A DNA stretch of 46,661 bases, taken from NCBI GenBank assembly GCA_028346125.1, contig JAOMEV010000021.1, forward strand, positions 1 to 46,661, written 5' to 3'. Origin of the DNA: Bacteriovoracales bacterium (GTDB lineage Bacteria; Bdellovibrionota; Bacteriovoracia; Bacteriovoracales; Bacteriovoracaceae). The notes under the pieces were generated by a model. It was not told the DNA's origin and ran no database searches. It saw only the letters and a list, made by a program, of their open reading frames with translations. The stretch's first letter is position 1. Every line of letters begins with the position of its first letter. The position numbers and the translations under genes were made by a program. Positions 17,400 through 26,951 of the stretch are shown here, piece by piece.

Positions 17400-18879
17400 A
17401 CACCCTAATATTTCTAAAGATACCTCGAGAGTTGTTTTGATTGGAGGGGTTGACTCTAGTGGGGGAGCCGGTCTTTCTACAGACCTTAAGGCCCAACACT
17501 CTTTAGGTATAAATGCAAAATGTGTTACTACTTATGTGACTGCCCAAACTCATGGACAGGTCTCTCATATTGAACCTGTTGCAAAAGAAAGCCTTTTGGC
17601 CCAGCTAAACTCTGTCTTATCAAACGATGGCCCATTTTTGGTTAAGCTTGGAATGGTAGGCACAAAAGGGATATTAGAACAAATTAATATTGCCTTATCT
17701 AAAGTTAAAGCTTCAATTGTTTGTGACCCAGTTTATCTATCAAGTTCGGGAGCTCCTCTTATGGAAGATGAGGCCCTAGAGTTTTATAAAAAAGTTATTT
17801 TTCCGAAGACATCTCTTCTAACTCCAAACTTACCGGAAGCAGAAAAAATTTTGGGTAAAAAGGCCTCTTCATTAAACGATATTGAAAAAATGGGAGAGGA
17901 CTTTTTAAACATGGGGGTTCAATCTGTTCTCATAAAGGGAGGTCATTTTTTTAAAGGTAATTTTCTTTTGGATTACTTTTGTTCCAAGGAAAAAAAATAT
18001 TGGATTAAAGGCCCAAGAATAAAAAGCTTTAAAGGTGAAACAATTAGGGGGACAGGTTGTTTTCTTGCTTCAGCAATTACAGGAGCAAAATCTTTAGGCC
18101 TTAATATTATAGACAGTGTCCTTTTAGGAAGGACACTTTTGAACTCTTCTATTAGAAGGGCGGAAAAGGAAGGAGAGACTTTTATTCTTAGTGTAACAAG
18201 TGTTGATAATTTTGAATCAGAAGACTTCCCTTGGATAGAATCAGAAACCTTTTCTTTTAGCTCTATGGAGAACGATGATTCTTTTCCATGGCTTTACCCT
18301 ATTGTCGACCGGGCCAGTTGGATTACTCGCTTGGCGCCCTATAAAGTAAACATTCTTCAGTTAAGAATTAAAGATCTTGAAGGAGAAAGTCTTGAGAAAG
18401 AAATAAAAAAGGCCATAGAGCTTTCAAAAAAATTTCAGATCAAACTTTTTATCAATGATTTTTGGGAACTTGCTTTAAAATACAATGCCTATGGAGTTCA
18501 TTTAGGGCAAGAGGATTTAGAAAATGCTCACTTAAAAAAAATTAAGGAAAAGGGCCTGAAATTGGGTTTAAGCTCCCATTCTTATGAAGAAGGTGCGATT
18601 GCCAAGGGTATTTATCCAAGTTATGTGGCCTTAGGTCCTATCTACTTTACTCAGTTAAAGGCGATGGACTTCGCCCCACAGGGGGTTGAGGCGTTCAAAA
18701 CTTGGAAAAAATTATTTTCATGTCCCGTGGTGGCCATTGGTGGAATAAATCTGGACCGTCTTCCTGAGGTTATGAAGGCCAATCCGGATATCGTTTCAGT
18801 TGTAAGGGATATAACCCTTTCAAAAAATCCTGAGGAAAGAACTCTTCATTGGCAGAAGGCCATTTCGAGGAATTTATGA
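17392..18879 (+). CDS. thiDE: Bifunctional hydroxymethylpyrimidine (phosphate) kinase / thiamine-phosphate synthase (ThiD-ThiE fusion)
   Basis: A 495-residue two-domain enzyme. The N-terminal ~265 residues are ThiD: VVLIGGVDSSGGAGLSTDLK, GLGTKG-like KLGMVGTKG, VCDPVYLSSSGAPLM, LTPNLPEAE and the GTGCFLASAI ATP site. From about residue 294 it is ThiE: ILQLRIKD, LFINDFWELAL, YGVHLGQEDL, ALGPIYFTQLKAMDFAPQG and VVAIGGINLDRL. It phosphorylates the pyrimidine twice and couples it to the thiazole phosphate. The ATG at 17392 is preferred over upstream in-frame starts, since ThiD similarity begins soon after it and a GGGG lies upstream. Overlaps thiG by 8 bp and the next gene by 4 bp. Confidence 0.93.
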   Translation: MNRHPNISKDTSRVVLIGGVDSSGGAGLSTDLKAQHSLGINAKCVTTYVTAQTHGQVSHIEPVAKESLLAQLNSVLSNDGPFLVKLGMVGTKGILEQINIALSKVKASIVCDPVYLSSSGAPLMEDEALEFYKKVIFPKTSLLTPNLPEAEKILGKKASSLNDIEKMGEDFLNMGVQSVLIKGGHFFKGNFLLDYFCSKEKKYWIKGPRIKSFKGETIRGTGCFLASAITGAKSLGLNIIDSVLLGRTLLNSSIRRAEKEGETFILSVTSVDNFESEDFPWIESETFSFSSMENDDSFPWLYPIVDRASWITRLAPYKVNILQLRIKDLEGESLEKEIKKAIELSKKFQIKLFINDFWELALKYNAYGVHLGQEDLENAHLKKIKEKGLKLGLSSHSYEEGAIAKGIYPSYVALGPIYFTQLKAMDFAPQGVEAFKTWKKLFSCPVVAIGGINLDRLPEVMKANPDIVSVVRDITLSKNPEERTLHWQKAISRNL

Positions 18880-19175
18880 AAGTAATTGCAGATTTTTGTC
18901 TTGTACCTCTTGGTGTCGGAGTTTCTGTTTCTCCGTACATTGCAGAATGTGAAAAGATATTGAAATCATTTGACGTGAAAATATTGTTGCACGGTTATGG
19001 AACAAATATTGAAGGAGAATGGGACCATGTTTTTAGAGCGATAAAGAAATGTCATGAAAAAGTCCATGATATGGGCGCTATGCGAATCTCTTCATCTCTT
19101 CGTTTTGGAACCCGAACAGATAGAATTCAAACGATTGATGAGAAAATAAAAAGTGTTCAAGACAAGCTTGAGTAA
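18876..19175 (+). CDS. MTH1187/YkoF-type thiamine-binding protein
   Basis: A 99-residue protein of the small ferredoxin-like Thiamine_BP family (MTH1187/YkoF). Recognisable features are FCLVPLGVGVSVSPYIAECE, LLHGYGTNIEGEWDHVFRAI and a C-terminal SSSLRFGTRTDR. Members bind thiamine or related pyrimidines and are thought to buffer or sense them rather than act as enzymes. The ATG overlaps the thiDE stop (ATGA), with GAGG upstream, which makes it the last gene of the thi operon. Its placement supports the thiamine-binding reading. Confidence 0.85.
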   Translation: MKVIADFCLVPLGVGVSVSPYIAECEKILKSFDVKILLHGYGTNIEGEWDHVFRAIKKCHEKVHDMGAMRISSSLRFGTRTDRIQTIDEKIKSVQDKLE

Positions 19176-19254
19176 GGAAAAATCTTATTGTAATGCTCCT
19201 CTTGATGCATTAAATTTATAGTAGATCTTCCCAACGAATTTTAAGGATGAAATC

Positions 19255-20904
19255 ATGGAAAAAAGGTGGCACGGTCTCTATCATGAGGAAACTCCCAAAG
19301 AAATCGATCCCCTAACTCATTCTTCCCTCCTTGATATATTAGATGAAAGTTTTAGTAATTATTCTCAAAAAGATTTTTTAAGTAGTTTTGATAGGGGAAT
19401 GACTTACCAGGATGTAGACCTTCAAAGTAAAAAGTTTTCGTCATTTTTGCAAAATGATTTGGGCCTGAATAAGGGAGATCGAATTGCTTTAATGATACCT
19501 AATATTCTTCAGTACCCCATCTGTCTTTTTGGAGCAATAAGGGCCGGTCTTATTGTCGTTAATATAAGTCTTCTCTATAACGCCAGAGATTTAAAACGTG
19601 CTTTGATTGATTCAGAGTCAAAAGTAATTGTGGCCTTAGATAGTTTTTCAAATATCATTGAAAAGTGTTATGAAGGAACTTCTCTTGAGAGAATTCTTTT
19701 TACTCATTTAGGGGATTACCTAAACTTTCCAAAATCATTTTTTACTAATCTATTGCATTATAAAGGGAAAAGAACTTCAGCTGCGAACAATATACCTATA
19801 GCTCTCAATTTAAGTGATGAATTAGAAAAAGCGGATGAAGGGCTTTATAAAAGACCAGAGACTAACCTCGATGACATTGTCTTTCTACAATACACCGGAG
19901 GAACTACAGGAAGTGCTAAAGCCGTAGAGTTGACACACAGTAATTTGCTTTATTGCCTCATGCAAAATAAAGCCTGGTTTGGCCCGACCCTCGAGGAGGG
20001 AAAGGAAATCAACATAGTAATTCTCCCCATGCATCATATTTTTTCTGTGATGAATTTTCTTTTTTTAACCCACATGGGTGCTCTTAACATTCTTGTGGCC
20101 TTCCCTAGGAGCATTTCTGAGCTTGTAAAATTACTAAAAAAGTGGAAAATCAGCACCTTTTTTGGAGTGAGCTCACTTTTTAATGCAATAGCAGAAGACA
20201 AGAGGGCCAAGAAAGTTGATTTTTCATCGCTCAAGGTGTCTGTCGCTGGGGGAATGCCTCTTGAAAAAGGAACTTTTGAGATATGGAAATCCCTAACTGG
20301 CAAACCCCTTTTAGAAGTCTACTCTCTAACTGAGGCCACTTCTTTCGGGGCCATAAACCCCATAAATACAACTGAATATGGCGAAGGGATAGGGATTCCT
20401 CCAAGCTCAACTGTGATTGAAATAAAGAATGAAAATGGGGAGGAAGTTCCTATTGGGGATATTGGGGAGGTCTCGCTAAAGGGGCCTCAGGTTACGAAGG
20501 GCTATTGGCAGAGACAGAAAGGGAATTTTACAGAGGATGGTTTCTTTTTGACAGGTGATTTAGGGATAATGGACGAAAAGGGGGTCGTAAAAATTGTCGA
20601 TCGCAAAAAAGATATGATACTGGTATCGGGGCTCTACGTTTATCCGAATGAGATTGAAGAGGTTATTTTGGCCCATCCAAAAGTGGAGGAGGTGGCCGCC
20701 ATAGGGGTAAAGGACGTCAAAAAAGGTCAGGTGATTAAAATTTTTGCTGTGAAAAACGATTTTTCTTTGACTGAGGGAGAGCTTAGATTATATTGCGAAA
20801 CACACTTAACCGGCTATAAAACGCCGAAATATATTGAATTTATCAAGGCCATTCCGAAAACAAATATAGGTAAGATTTTACGGAAAAATTTGAGAAATAT
20901 GTAG
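19255..20904 (+). CDS. Long-chain acyl-CoA ligase (FadD-like AMP-forming)
   Basis: A 549-residue ANL-superfamily adenylating enzyme that activates fatty acids as acyl-AMP and then acyl-CoA. The P-loop is LQYTGGTTGSAKAVELTH, the A5 region is YSLTEATSFGAINP, the A7/A8 hinge is FLTGDLGIMDEKGVVKIVDR, and the catalytic lysine lies in the terminal IPKTNIGKILRKNLR. Size and motifs fit FadD, but the exact chain length preference is not readable. It starts at ATG with AAGGA upstream, 79 bp after the thi operon, and ends 12 bp before alaS. Confidence 0.9.
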   Translation: MEKRWHGLYHEETPKEIDPLTHSSLLDILDESFSNYSQKDFLSSFDRGMTYQDVDLQSKKFSSFLQNDLGLNKGDRIALMIPNILQYPICLFGAIRAGLIVVNISLLYNARDLKRALIDSESKVIVALDSFSNIIEKCYEGTSLERILFTHLGDYLNFPKSFFTNLLHYKGKRTSAANNIPIALNLSDELEKADEGLYKRPETNLDDIVFLQYTGGTTGSAKAVELTHSNLLYCLMQNKAWFGPTLEEGKEINIVILPMHHIFSVMNFLFLTHMGALNILVAFPRSISELVKLLKKWKISTFFGVSSLFNAIAEDKRAKKVDFSSLKVSVAGGMPLEKGTFEIWKSLTGKPLLEVYSLTEATSFGAINPINTTEYGEGIGIPPSSTVIEIKNENGEEVPIGDIGEVSLKGPQVTKGYWQRQKGNFTEDGFFLTGDLGIMDEKGVVKIVDRKKDMILVSGLYVYPNEIEEVILAHPKVEEVAAIGVKDVKKGQVIKIFAVKNDFSLTEGELRLYCETHLTGYKTPKYIEFIKAIPKTNIGKILRKNLRNM

Positions 20905-20916
20905 AAAGGGTAGGGA

Positions 20917-23547
20917 ATGCAGAAGCTGACAAGTTTGGAAATAAGAAACAGGTTTATTGAGTTTTTTCAAGAGAAAGAACACTTAAAGATAAGTGGGTCA
21001 TCGGTCGTTCCAAAAAATGATCCCACACTACTTTTTATCAATTCAGGTATGGCCCCCCTAAAAAAATACTTTTTAGCAAAAGAGGAACCTCCGCACCCAA
21101 GACTTGTTAACTTTCAGCCCTGTATAAGAACTAAAGATATCGATGACGTAGGTGACCGACATCACCTTACTATTTTTGAGATGCTAGGGAGCTGGTCTAT
21201 CGGGGACTATTATAAAGAAAAGGCCGTTGAACTAGCTTATGAACTTTTAGTGGATCGTTTGGGTTTTGATAAGAATAGTCTTTACGTCACTGTTTATGAG
21301 GGTAGTAAAGAGTTGAATTTGGACCCAGACAATATTTCCGCGAAGGCCTGGGAGCGAGTGGGAATTGATCCTTCTCATATTATTCATTTAGGAGAAGATA
21401 ACTTCTGGGGACCAGCTGGAGAGACTGGTCCATGTGGTCCATGTACTGAAGTTTTTTACGACTGTGGAGACGATTTTGGGCCTGCTTGGAAACCAGGTGA
21501 TGAGTTTGATACAACGAAACGCTACATAGAAATATGGAATGCTGGCGTTTTTATGGAACTTAATAAAAATGCAGATGGAACTTTCTCTTCTTTACCTCTT
21601 AAGAGCGTCGACACTGGCTCGGGTCTTGAAAGAATGGCGATGATAATGAATGGTCTTGAAAGTGTTTATGAAACAGACCTTTTAAAACCACTGTTAGACC
21701 TTTGTTTGAAGCTTTATAAACTCGATATGCAAACGAGTCGGATGCTTACTGACCATTTGAGGGCCGCAGCTTTTATTATTTCTGAAGGAGTCGGTCCTAG
21801 TAATGAAGGTCAGGGCTATATCCCAAGAAGGCTTTTAAGAAAATGTATTGCTGCTCTTGTAAAGGGTAAAATTGACAAGGTTGATTTCAGTCCTGTTTTA
21901 GAAAAAACCATTGAAATTTTGTCGCCAATTTACCCTCAATTAAAATCTAATAGTGAGTTTATCTTTCATCAAATAAATACAGAAATATCTGACTTTATGC
22001 CCATTGTGAAAAAGGGTTTGGAAAAGATTGATCAGTCAATTAAAGAGCTTAAAGGAGATATTTTTCCAGGCGAAGTTGCCTTTGATCTTGTTACAACTTT
22101 TGGGCTTCCTTTGGATGTAATAAAATCAGAGCTTCAATCGAGAAACGTATCTTTGCATGAAGAGGATTATGAAAAAGCGTATGCCAAACACAGGTCTGTT
22201 TCTAGAGTGGTTAAGTCTGCGACAGGAGAAGGTGGAGCAAGCGATGAAAAAATTGAAGAGGCCCTTAAAGGGATTGCTCTAACAAAGTTTTCTGGTTACG
22301 AAAAAATGGAAGATAAGGGAACTATCCTGAAAACCTTTCATAGAGGAGAGGAAATTGAAGAGGTGAAAAACAATGAGGAATTTTTGTTCGCTTGTGATCA
22401 GACGCCTTTCTATGCTGAGTCTGGAGGACAGTCGGGAGACAAAGGACATGTGACAACTTCTACTGGAAAAGCAGAAGTTTTAGATACAATGAAGTTTGGT
22501 AAAATTCACCTCCATAAGGCCAAAGTTTTAACTGGTTCGATAAAGTCGAATCAAGAGGCAGAGCTTATTGTTGAAAAGTCTCTCAGGGTTCAAACAAGAA
22601 ATAATCATTCTGCAACTCACCTTCTGCATTCAGCACTTCATGCCGTTGTTGGTAAGCATGCTCTTCAGAAAGGCTCGGCAGTCAATCATGAAAGGTTGCG
22701 TTTCGATTTCCAAAATAATTCAGCACTAACTGAAGAACAAATTGAAAATATTGAAAACTTGGTTAACCAATGGATTAGAGATAATTCTGGTGGAGAAATT
22801 GAGGAAGTTGAATACAATGAGGCCATAAAATCAGGGGCCTTGGCCCTTTTTGGTGAAAACTACGAAGAAAAGGTAAGGGTTGTTAAGTTTGGAAAAAATT
22901 CTGTCGAACTTTGTGGAGGGACCCATGTCTCTTCTACCGGTGAGATTGGCCTATTTGTTATTACAGCAGAGAGCAGCGTTGCAAAAGGAATAAGGAGAAT
23001 AGAAGCAGTAACAGGTGCTGCAGCTTTTAATCTTATCCAAAAGCGATCTCGAATTTTAAAAAAAGCGTCAATGCTCTTGGCCTCGAAACCGGAGGAATTG
23101 GTTGAGAGTATCTCTCAATTGAAGAAAAAATCGAAAGAAAAAAAGAAATCAACTGAAGCGGTTTCTTCCTCAGACGTTCAATACCTCGAAAATAGAAATT
23201 TAACTCTTAATAATAGGGCCAAGTTTATGATGGCCAGGTTGGATAAAGATAGAGATTCTTTAAAAACTCTTGGCGACCAAATAATTGATAAAGGTGAGCA
23301 GGATATTTTGACATTAGTCGGTGTTGAGGAAAGCTCTGTAAGAACTTTTGTGTGGGTTAAAAAAGAGCTTTCCAAAAAAGTAAATGCTTCTGATCTTCTA
23401 AAGAAAATCCTTAAGCCAATAGAAGGAAAAGGTGGTGGAAAACCTTTCTTTGCCCAAGGTGGGGGATCAAATATTCAAGATGTTTCTAAGATGTTTGATC
23501 TTGTGGAAAATGGAGAGCTCACCAAATGGTTTGAAGAGAGAATTTAA
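20917..23547 (+). CDS. alaS: Alanyl-tRNA synthetase
   Basis: An 876-residue enzyme charging tRNA-Ala. The N-terminal class II core has SSVVPKNDPTLLFINSGMAP, HHLTIFEMLGSWSIGDYYK, GPAGETGPCGPCTE and DTGSGLERM. The editing domain has the zinc-binding HSATHLLHSAL and CGGTHVSSTGEIGLF motifs. A C-terminal C-Ala domain ends with GKGGGKPFFAQGGG. Complete and of normal length. Its stop interlocks in TTAA with the convergent DUF420 gene. The ribosome site is AAAGGG, 6 nt before ATG. Confidence 0.98.
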   Translation: MQKLTSLEIRNRFIEFFQEKEHLKISGSSVVPKNDPTLLFINSGMAPLKKYFLAKEEPPHPRLVNFQPCIRTKDIDDVGDRHHLTIFEMLGSWSIGDYYKEKAVELAYELLVDRLGFDKNSLYVTVYEGSKELNLDPDNISAKAWERVGIDPSHIIHLGEDNFWGPAGETGPCGPCTEVFYDCGDDFGPAWKPGDEFDTTKRYIEIWNAGVFMELNKNADGTFSSLPLKSVDTGSGLERMAMIMNGLESVYETDLLKPLLDLCLKLYKLDMQTSRMLTDHLRAAAFIISEGVGPSNEGQGYIPRRLLRKCIAALVKGKIDKVDFSPVLEKTIEILSPIYPQLKSNSEFIFHQINTEISDFMPIVKKGLEKIDQSIKELKGDIFPGEVAFDLVTTFGLPLDVIKSELQSRNVSLHEEDYEKAYAKHRSVSRVVKSATGEGGASDEKIEEALKGIALTKFSGYEKMEDKGTILKTFHRGEEIEEVKNNEEFLFACDQTPFYAESGGQSGDKGHVTTSTGKAEVLDTMKFGKIHLHKAKVLTGSIKSNQEAELIVEKSLRVQTRNNHSATHLLHSALHAVVGKHALQKGSAVNHERLRFDFQNNSALTEEQIENIENLVNQWIRDNSGGEIEEVEYNEAIKSGALALFGENYEEKVRVVKFGKNSVELCGGTHVSSTGEIGLFVITAESSVAKGIRRIEAVTGAAAFNLIQKRSRILKKASMLLASKPEELVESISQLKKKSKEKKKSTEAVSSSDVQYLENRNLTLNNRAKFMMARLDKDRDSLKTLGDQIIDKGEQDILTLVGVEESSVRTFVWVKKELSKKVNASDLLKKILKPIEGKGGGKPFFAQGGGSNIQDVSKMFDLVENGELTKWFEERI

Positions 23548-24077
23548 GCTCCAAAAATTTTTAGGATAAAAACCACTAAAACACCAGTCACAGATACATA
23601 AAGCCAAATTGGATAAGTTAACTTGGCCAGCTTTTTATGAGATGGCCATTTTTCTTTCCATGCTAAATAAAATGTACTTAAAACCATTGGAAGAGCTGCG
23701 ATAGATAAAATAATATGAGAAATGAGTATAAAAAAGTAAATAGGTCTAATAGGTCCAGTCCCAAGGAATTTGGTATCGCCATGAAAGTGGTGGTAGAGAA
23801 TATAGCTTACAAGAAAAATTGAAGAAAAAATAAAAGATGTAATCATCAACCTAATATGTTTGTCCCTTTCCCCTTTTTTAATCGCTTGGACACCAAAGAA
23901 GATGCAAAAAGCACTACATGTATTAAAAAATGCATTAGTGTAAGGTAAAAAACCAACAAAATTCATTTTTGGATCTGTACTTGGGTTTGAAAAATAAATA
24001 AGCCAAAAGAGAAAAATAATTGCTATTGCACTTATTATTCCAATAAGTGAAAAAGCCTTTATGTTGTGACGAATCAT
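23544..24077 (-). CDS. DUF420 membrane protein (YozB/CtaM-like)
   Basis: A 177-residue inner-membrane protein with about five transmembrane segments. The family landmarks are the FLPYTNAFFNTCSAFCIFFG helix, the His-containing YILYHHFHGD, GPIRPIYFFILISHIILSI and PIWLYVSVTGVLVVFIL at the end. DUF420 proteins include CtaM, an assembly factor for a cytochrome oxidase in firmicutes; whether this holds here is unproven. No oxidase gene is adjacent. It overlaps alaS by 4 bp at the 3' end. Confidence 0.85.
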   Translation of the reverse strand: MIRHNIKAFSLIGIISAIAIIFLFWLIYFSNPSTDPKMNFVGFLPYTNAFFNTCSAFCIFFGVQAIKKGERDKHIRLMITSFIFSSIFLVSYILYHHFHGDTKFLGTGPIRPIYFFILISHIILSIAALPMVLSTFYLAWKEKWPSHKKLAKLTYPIWLYVSVTGVLVVFILKIFGA

Positions 24078-24083
24078 AACTGT

Positions 24084-24095
24084 CTCCCTAGGGAG
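24084..24095 (-). promoter_or_regulatory. Ribosome site inside a palindrome upstream of the DUF420 gene
   Basis: CTCCCTAGGGAG is a perfect 12-bp palindrome whose right half, read on the minus strand, is the AGGGAG ribosome site about 7 nt before the ATG. A 4-bp stem with a CTAG loop could weakly mask the site. The effect is speculative. Confidence 0.3.
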
Positions 24096-24177
24096 CTAAC
24101 GTACTTCTTTTTTTATTGGATAGCAAACGACCAAAAGCAAGGTTTTAGATTAAAATAGCTCTACAAAGGAGAAGAGC

Positions 24178-24696
24178 TTGAAAGAAAAATTAAAGGCAAA
24201 AAGGGCCGATATAACTACGTTGGGAGTGGATGGGATCGTCAATGCAGCAAATCATACTTTGCTAGGAGGGGGTGGAGTGGACGGTGCCATACATAGAGCA
24301 GCTGGAAGAGAGCTTTTAGAAGAATGCAAAGGGCTAGGTGGTTGTCAAACTGGAATGGCGAAAATAACTAAGGGTTATTCTTTGAAAGCAAAATACGTTA
24401 TTCATACGGTTGGGCCAATATGGAAAGGGGGAGGAAGTGGAGAAGCGTCTCTCTTAAAACAATGTTATACTTCTGTTTTGAATTTGGCCTATCAATATAA
24501 TTTAAAGTCTTTGGCCTTTCCTGCAATTAGTACAGGAATTTACGGCTATCCAAAAAAAGAAGCGACTTTTCTAGCAGTTGAAACAGTCTTTGGCTTTCTA
24601 ATTAACCATAATTATCAAATACTTGAGGGAATAACCTTTTGTTGTTTTGATGACGAAACTTTGGAGCTTTATCAAAACAAAATTTTATCACTTTAA
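24178..24696 (+). CDS. Macro-domain protein (O-acetyl-ADP-ribose deacetylase, YmdB/MacroD type)
   Basis: A 172-residue single macro domain that binds ADP-ribose and probably removes it from proteins or hydrolyses O-acetyl-ADP-ribose. The family motifs are VDGIVNAANHTLLGGGGVDG, AIHRAAG, YVIHTVGP and FPAISTGIYGYPKKEA. Asn and Asp of the first block match the catalytic positions of MacroD-like enzymes. Start is TTG at 24178 with a good AAAGGAG upstream. No ART toxin or sirtuin partner is next to it. Confidence 0.93.
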   Translation: MKEKLKAKRADITTLGVDGIVNAANHTLLGGGGVDGAIHRAAGRELLEECKGLGGCQTGMAKITKGYSLKAKYVIHTVGPIWKGGGSGEASLLKQCYTSVLNLAYQYNLKSLAFPAISTGIYGYPKKEATFLAVETVFGFLINHNYQILEGITFCCFDDETLELYQNKILSL

Positions 24697-24771
24697 ACGA
24701 ATCCTTTTGAGATGTTAAAGGTTTCTTAAAAAAGTCGTTGAAGTTATTTCTGTTCACTTTATAATGTTTTT

Positions 24772-25449
24772 ATGAAAAAAATTCTTGTTGTTGATGATAA
24801 TCCTGATATGAGACGTTTAGTCCATGAGACATTGAAGAAAAGCTACGACCTAAAATTAGTGGGGACGGGCAAAGAATGTCTTTTTGAGGTTCAAAGTTTT
24901 TCCCCTGACCTCATTATATTAGACATTATGTTACCTGATATGGACGGTTATAACATTGCTTCAGAATTAAAATTAAAAGAAAAGTCAAAAAGTATTCCTA
25001 TTATTATGCTCTCCGCAAAGGTTGGAAGTTCATCTCGTTCAATTGGTTATAAATTAGGGGCCATTAACTATGTCGAAAAACCTTTTGAACCCTACGAACT
25101 TTTAGTTATTGTTGACGGTGTTTTTTCGAATCTAAATAATGAAAGAGGTGAGGTTATCTCATTAGAGGATCTTCATATCGACCTCTCAAGGCAAGAGGTT
25201 AAGGTTGAAGGAAGTGTCATTTCTCTAACTACAAGTGAATTTAAAATTTTAATGACTCTTGCACAGAATCAGGGCGAAGTTGTTAAGAGAAACAAAATGC
25301 TTGAATTGATTAAGTTTGAAGGTCATGAAGTTAATGAAAGAATTGTTGATACTCATATAAGTACCATAAGAAAAAAAATAAAGAGATCCGAATTATCTAT
25401 CAAATCTGTTTACTCTGAAGGTTATAGACTCGTAAAGAAAGCTTCTTGA
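24772..25449 (+). CDS. OmpR-family response regulator
   Basis: A 225-residue two-domain regulator. The receiver has the acidic pair D8/D9, phospho-acceptor D51 (LIILDIMLPDMDG) and K103 (YVEKPFEP). The C-terminal winged helix has LTTSEFKILMTLAQNQGEVV and VDTHISTIRKKIK, typical of OmpR/PhoB DNA binding. The receiver-kinase gene starts 142 bp downstream on the same strand and may belong to the same pathway. Confidence 0.94.
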   Translation: MKKILVVDDNPDMRRLVHETLKKSYDLKLVGTGKECLFEVQSFSPDLIILDIMLPDMDGYNIASELKLKEKSKSIPIIMLSAKVGSSSRSIGYKLGAINYVEKPFEPYELLVIVDGVFSNLNNERGEVISLEDLHIDLSRQEVKVEGSVISLTTSEFKILMTLAQNQGEVVKRNKMLELIKFEGHEVNERIVDTHISTIRKKIKRSELSIKSVYSEGYRLVKKAS

Positions 25450-25591
25450 GAAAGGTAATCGTTAAGAGTTCTTATAAGTCAGTTACAAAAATTACCTAAC
25501 ACCAATTTAAATAAGTTGTTTTAATTTTATCCAAAGTTATAATTGAATGGTTGTTCTTAATTAAAAAAAGTCTAGGTCTTGGGAGAGAATT

Positions 25592-26725
25592 GTGAGCAAT
25601 AATCTTCTTTTTATAGATGATGAAAATGATATCTTAAAAAACTATATGGCCCTTTTTAAGGAGCATATGGAATCCATAAAAAATACGAATAAAAGAGAAG
25701 GACCAGATATCTATCAAAGGGATCAATTTACTATTCATACGGCCATAAGTGGAGAGGATGGAATTGAAATCGTCAAAAAGAAAAAGGGAGAAGGTGATAA
25801 TATAAATGTTTGCTTTGTTGATATGAGAATGCCTGGTCTTAGTGGACTAGAAACAATTAAAAAAATTCATGATTTTGATTCTAAGGTAGAAATAGTAATT
25901 GTTACGGCCCATTTCGATGAAAGTATTGGAAATATTTTGAAAACAGTTGGGGAGCCTGAAAAGTTTCTTTATCTAAAGAAGCCTTTTCACCGTTATGAAA
26001 TCATCCAATTGGCAAGAAACTTAACTGAAAAATATTATAATAACTCTATTAAGGATAACTTCATTTCGAATGTTTCCCATGAATTAAAAACTCCACTTTC
26101 TTCAATACTGGGCTTTCATCAACTTATTGAAGAGATGGAAGATTTATCAGAGGAGGGAAATGAGTTTCTAACAATAATTGGAAAAAATGCCAGACTAATG
26201 CAGTCATTAGTTCAAGATTTAATAACGGCCGTTGAACTAAGAAGAAAACAATTTATTCTTCATAAAGAAGAAAAGAGTTTAAAAGAGATTTTAAGGAGCA
26301 CTTATCAAATTATGGTCCCTATTTTAAAGGAATACCCAGATATTGATTATCTTTTTGAGCCTTGTGAAGAAGACGCCATGCTTTTTATTGATGAATCTAG
26401 ATTTAAAAAATGTGTAATTAGTCTTATCAACAATTCCATCAAATTTACTGATAAAGGTTTTATAAAAATTAGGAGTGAGTTGGTTAATGGTGAAGCTGTT
26501 ATAACAGTCAGTGATTCTGGAATAGGTATAGAAAAGGATAAATTAGAATATATCTTTGAACATTTTAATAGAATAGAAAATGAACATCATGAGAAGCCTG
26601 GACTTGGACTTGGGTTAAACATCACCAAAGAAATTATATTGGCCCATGATGGAAGAGTTACTGTCGAAAGTGAGATTAGCAAGGGAAGTGATTTTAAAAT
26701 TATCTTGCCTACGATACCAAAATAA
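25592..26725 (+). CDS. Receiver-histidine kinase hybrid
   Basis: A 377-residue cytoplasmic protein with a receiver domain first (D9/D10, phospho-acceptor D77 in VDMRMPGLSG, K130 in LKKPF) and then a kinase: H-box FISNVSHELKTPLSS with His163, an N-box around LINNSIKF, G1 DSGIGI and G2 GLGLGLNITKE. The receiver-before-kinase order means it is probably controlled by phosphorylation from another kinase. Between the acidic pair and D77 there is an inserted Lys-rich stretch (KRE, KKKKG) longer than in typical receivers. GTG start with GGGAGA upstream. Ends 1 nt from the convergent tRNA gene. Confidence 0.9.
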   Translation: MSNNLLFIDDENDILKNYMALFKEHMESIKNTNKREGPDIYQRDQFTIHTAISGEDGIEIVKKKKGEGDNINVCFVDMRMPGLSGLETIKKIHDFDSKVEIVIVTAHFDESIGNILKTVGEPEKFLYLKKPFHRYEIIQLARNLTEKYYNNSIKDNFISNVSHELKTPLSSILGFHQLIEEMEDLSEEGNEFLTIIGKNARLMQSLVQDLITAVELRRKQFILHKEEKSLKEILRSTYQIMVPILKEYPDIDYLFEPCEEDAMLFIDESRFKKCVISLINNSIKFTDKGFIKIRSELVNGEAVITVSDSGIGIEKDKLEYIFEHFNRIENEHHEKPGLGLGLNITKEIILAHDGRVTVESEISKGSDFKIILPTIPK

Positions 26726-26726
26726 A

Positions 26727-26802
26727 TGGTGGTCCCAAAGGGATTCGAACCCCTGATTGAGCTTTAGGAAAGCTCCGTTATATCCGATTTAACTATGGGA
26801 CC
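26727..26802 (-). tRNA. tRNA-Arg (anticodon CCT)
   Basis: On the minus strand a 76-nt cloverleaf begins GGTCCCA (pairing with TGGGACC), has an anticodon stem GAGCT/AGCTC with loop TTCCTAA, and a T-arm containing GGTTCGAATC. The anticodon CCT reads AGG codons. The CCA end is encoded (bases 26727-26729 on the plus strand). The 3' end is one nucleotide from the stop of the convergent receiver-kinase gene. Confidence 0.96.
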
Positions 26803-26951
26803 AAGAACCACATTCTGATAAAAAACTTCTTTTTAGTCAAGTCTCTTGGGTAGACGTGAAGGGTATTTAATTATACGTTGTGTCTTGATTAAACTTCTAA
26901 GTTAACAACAAGATTTGTAAAAAAAACTTATTTAGATAAGGGGATTTAAAA

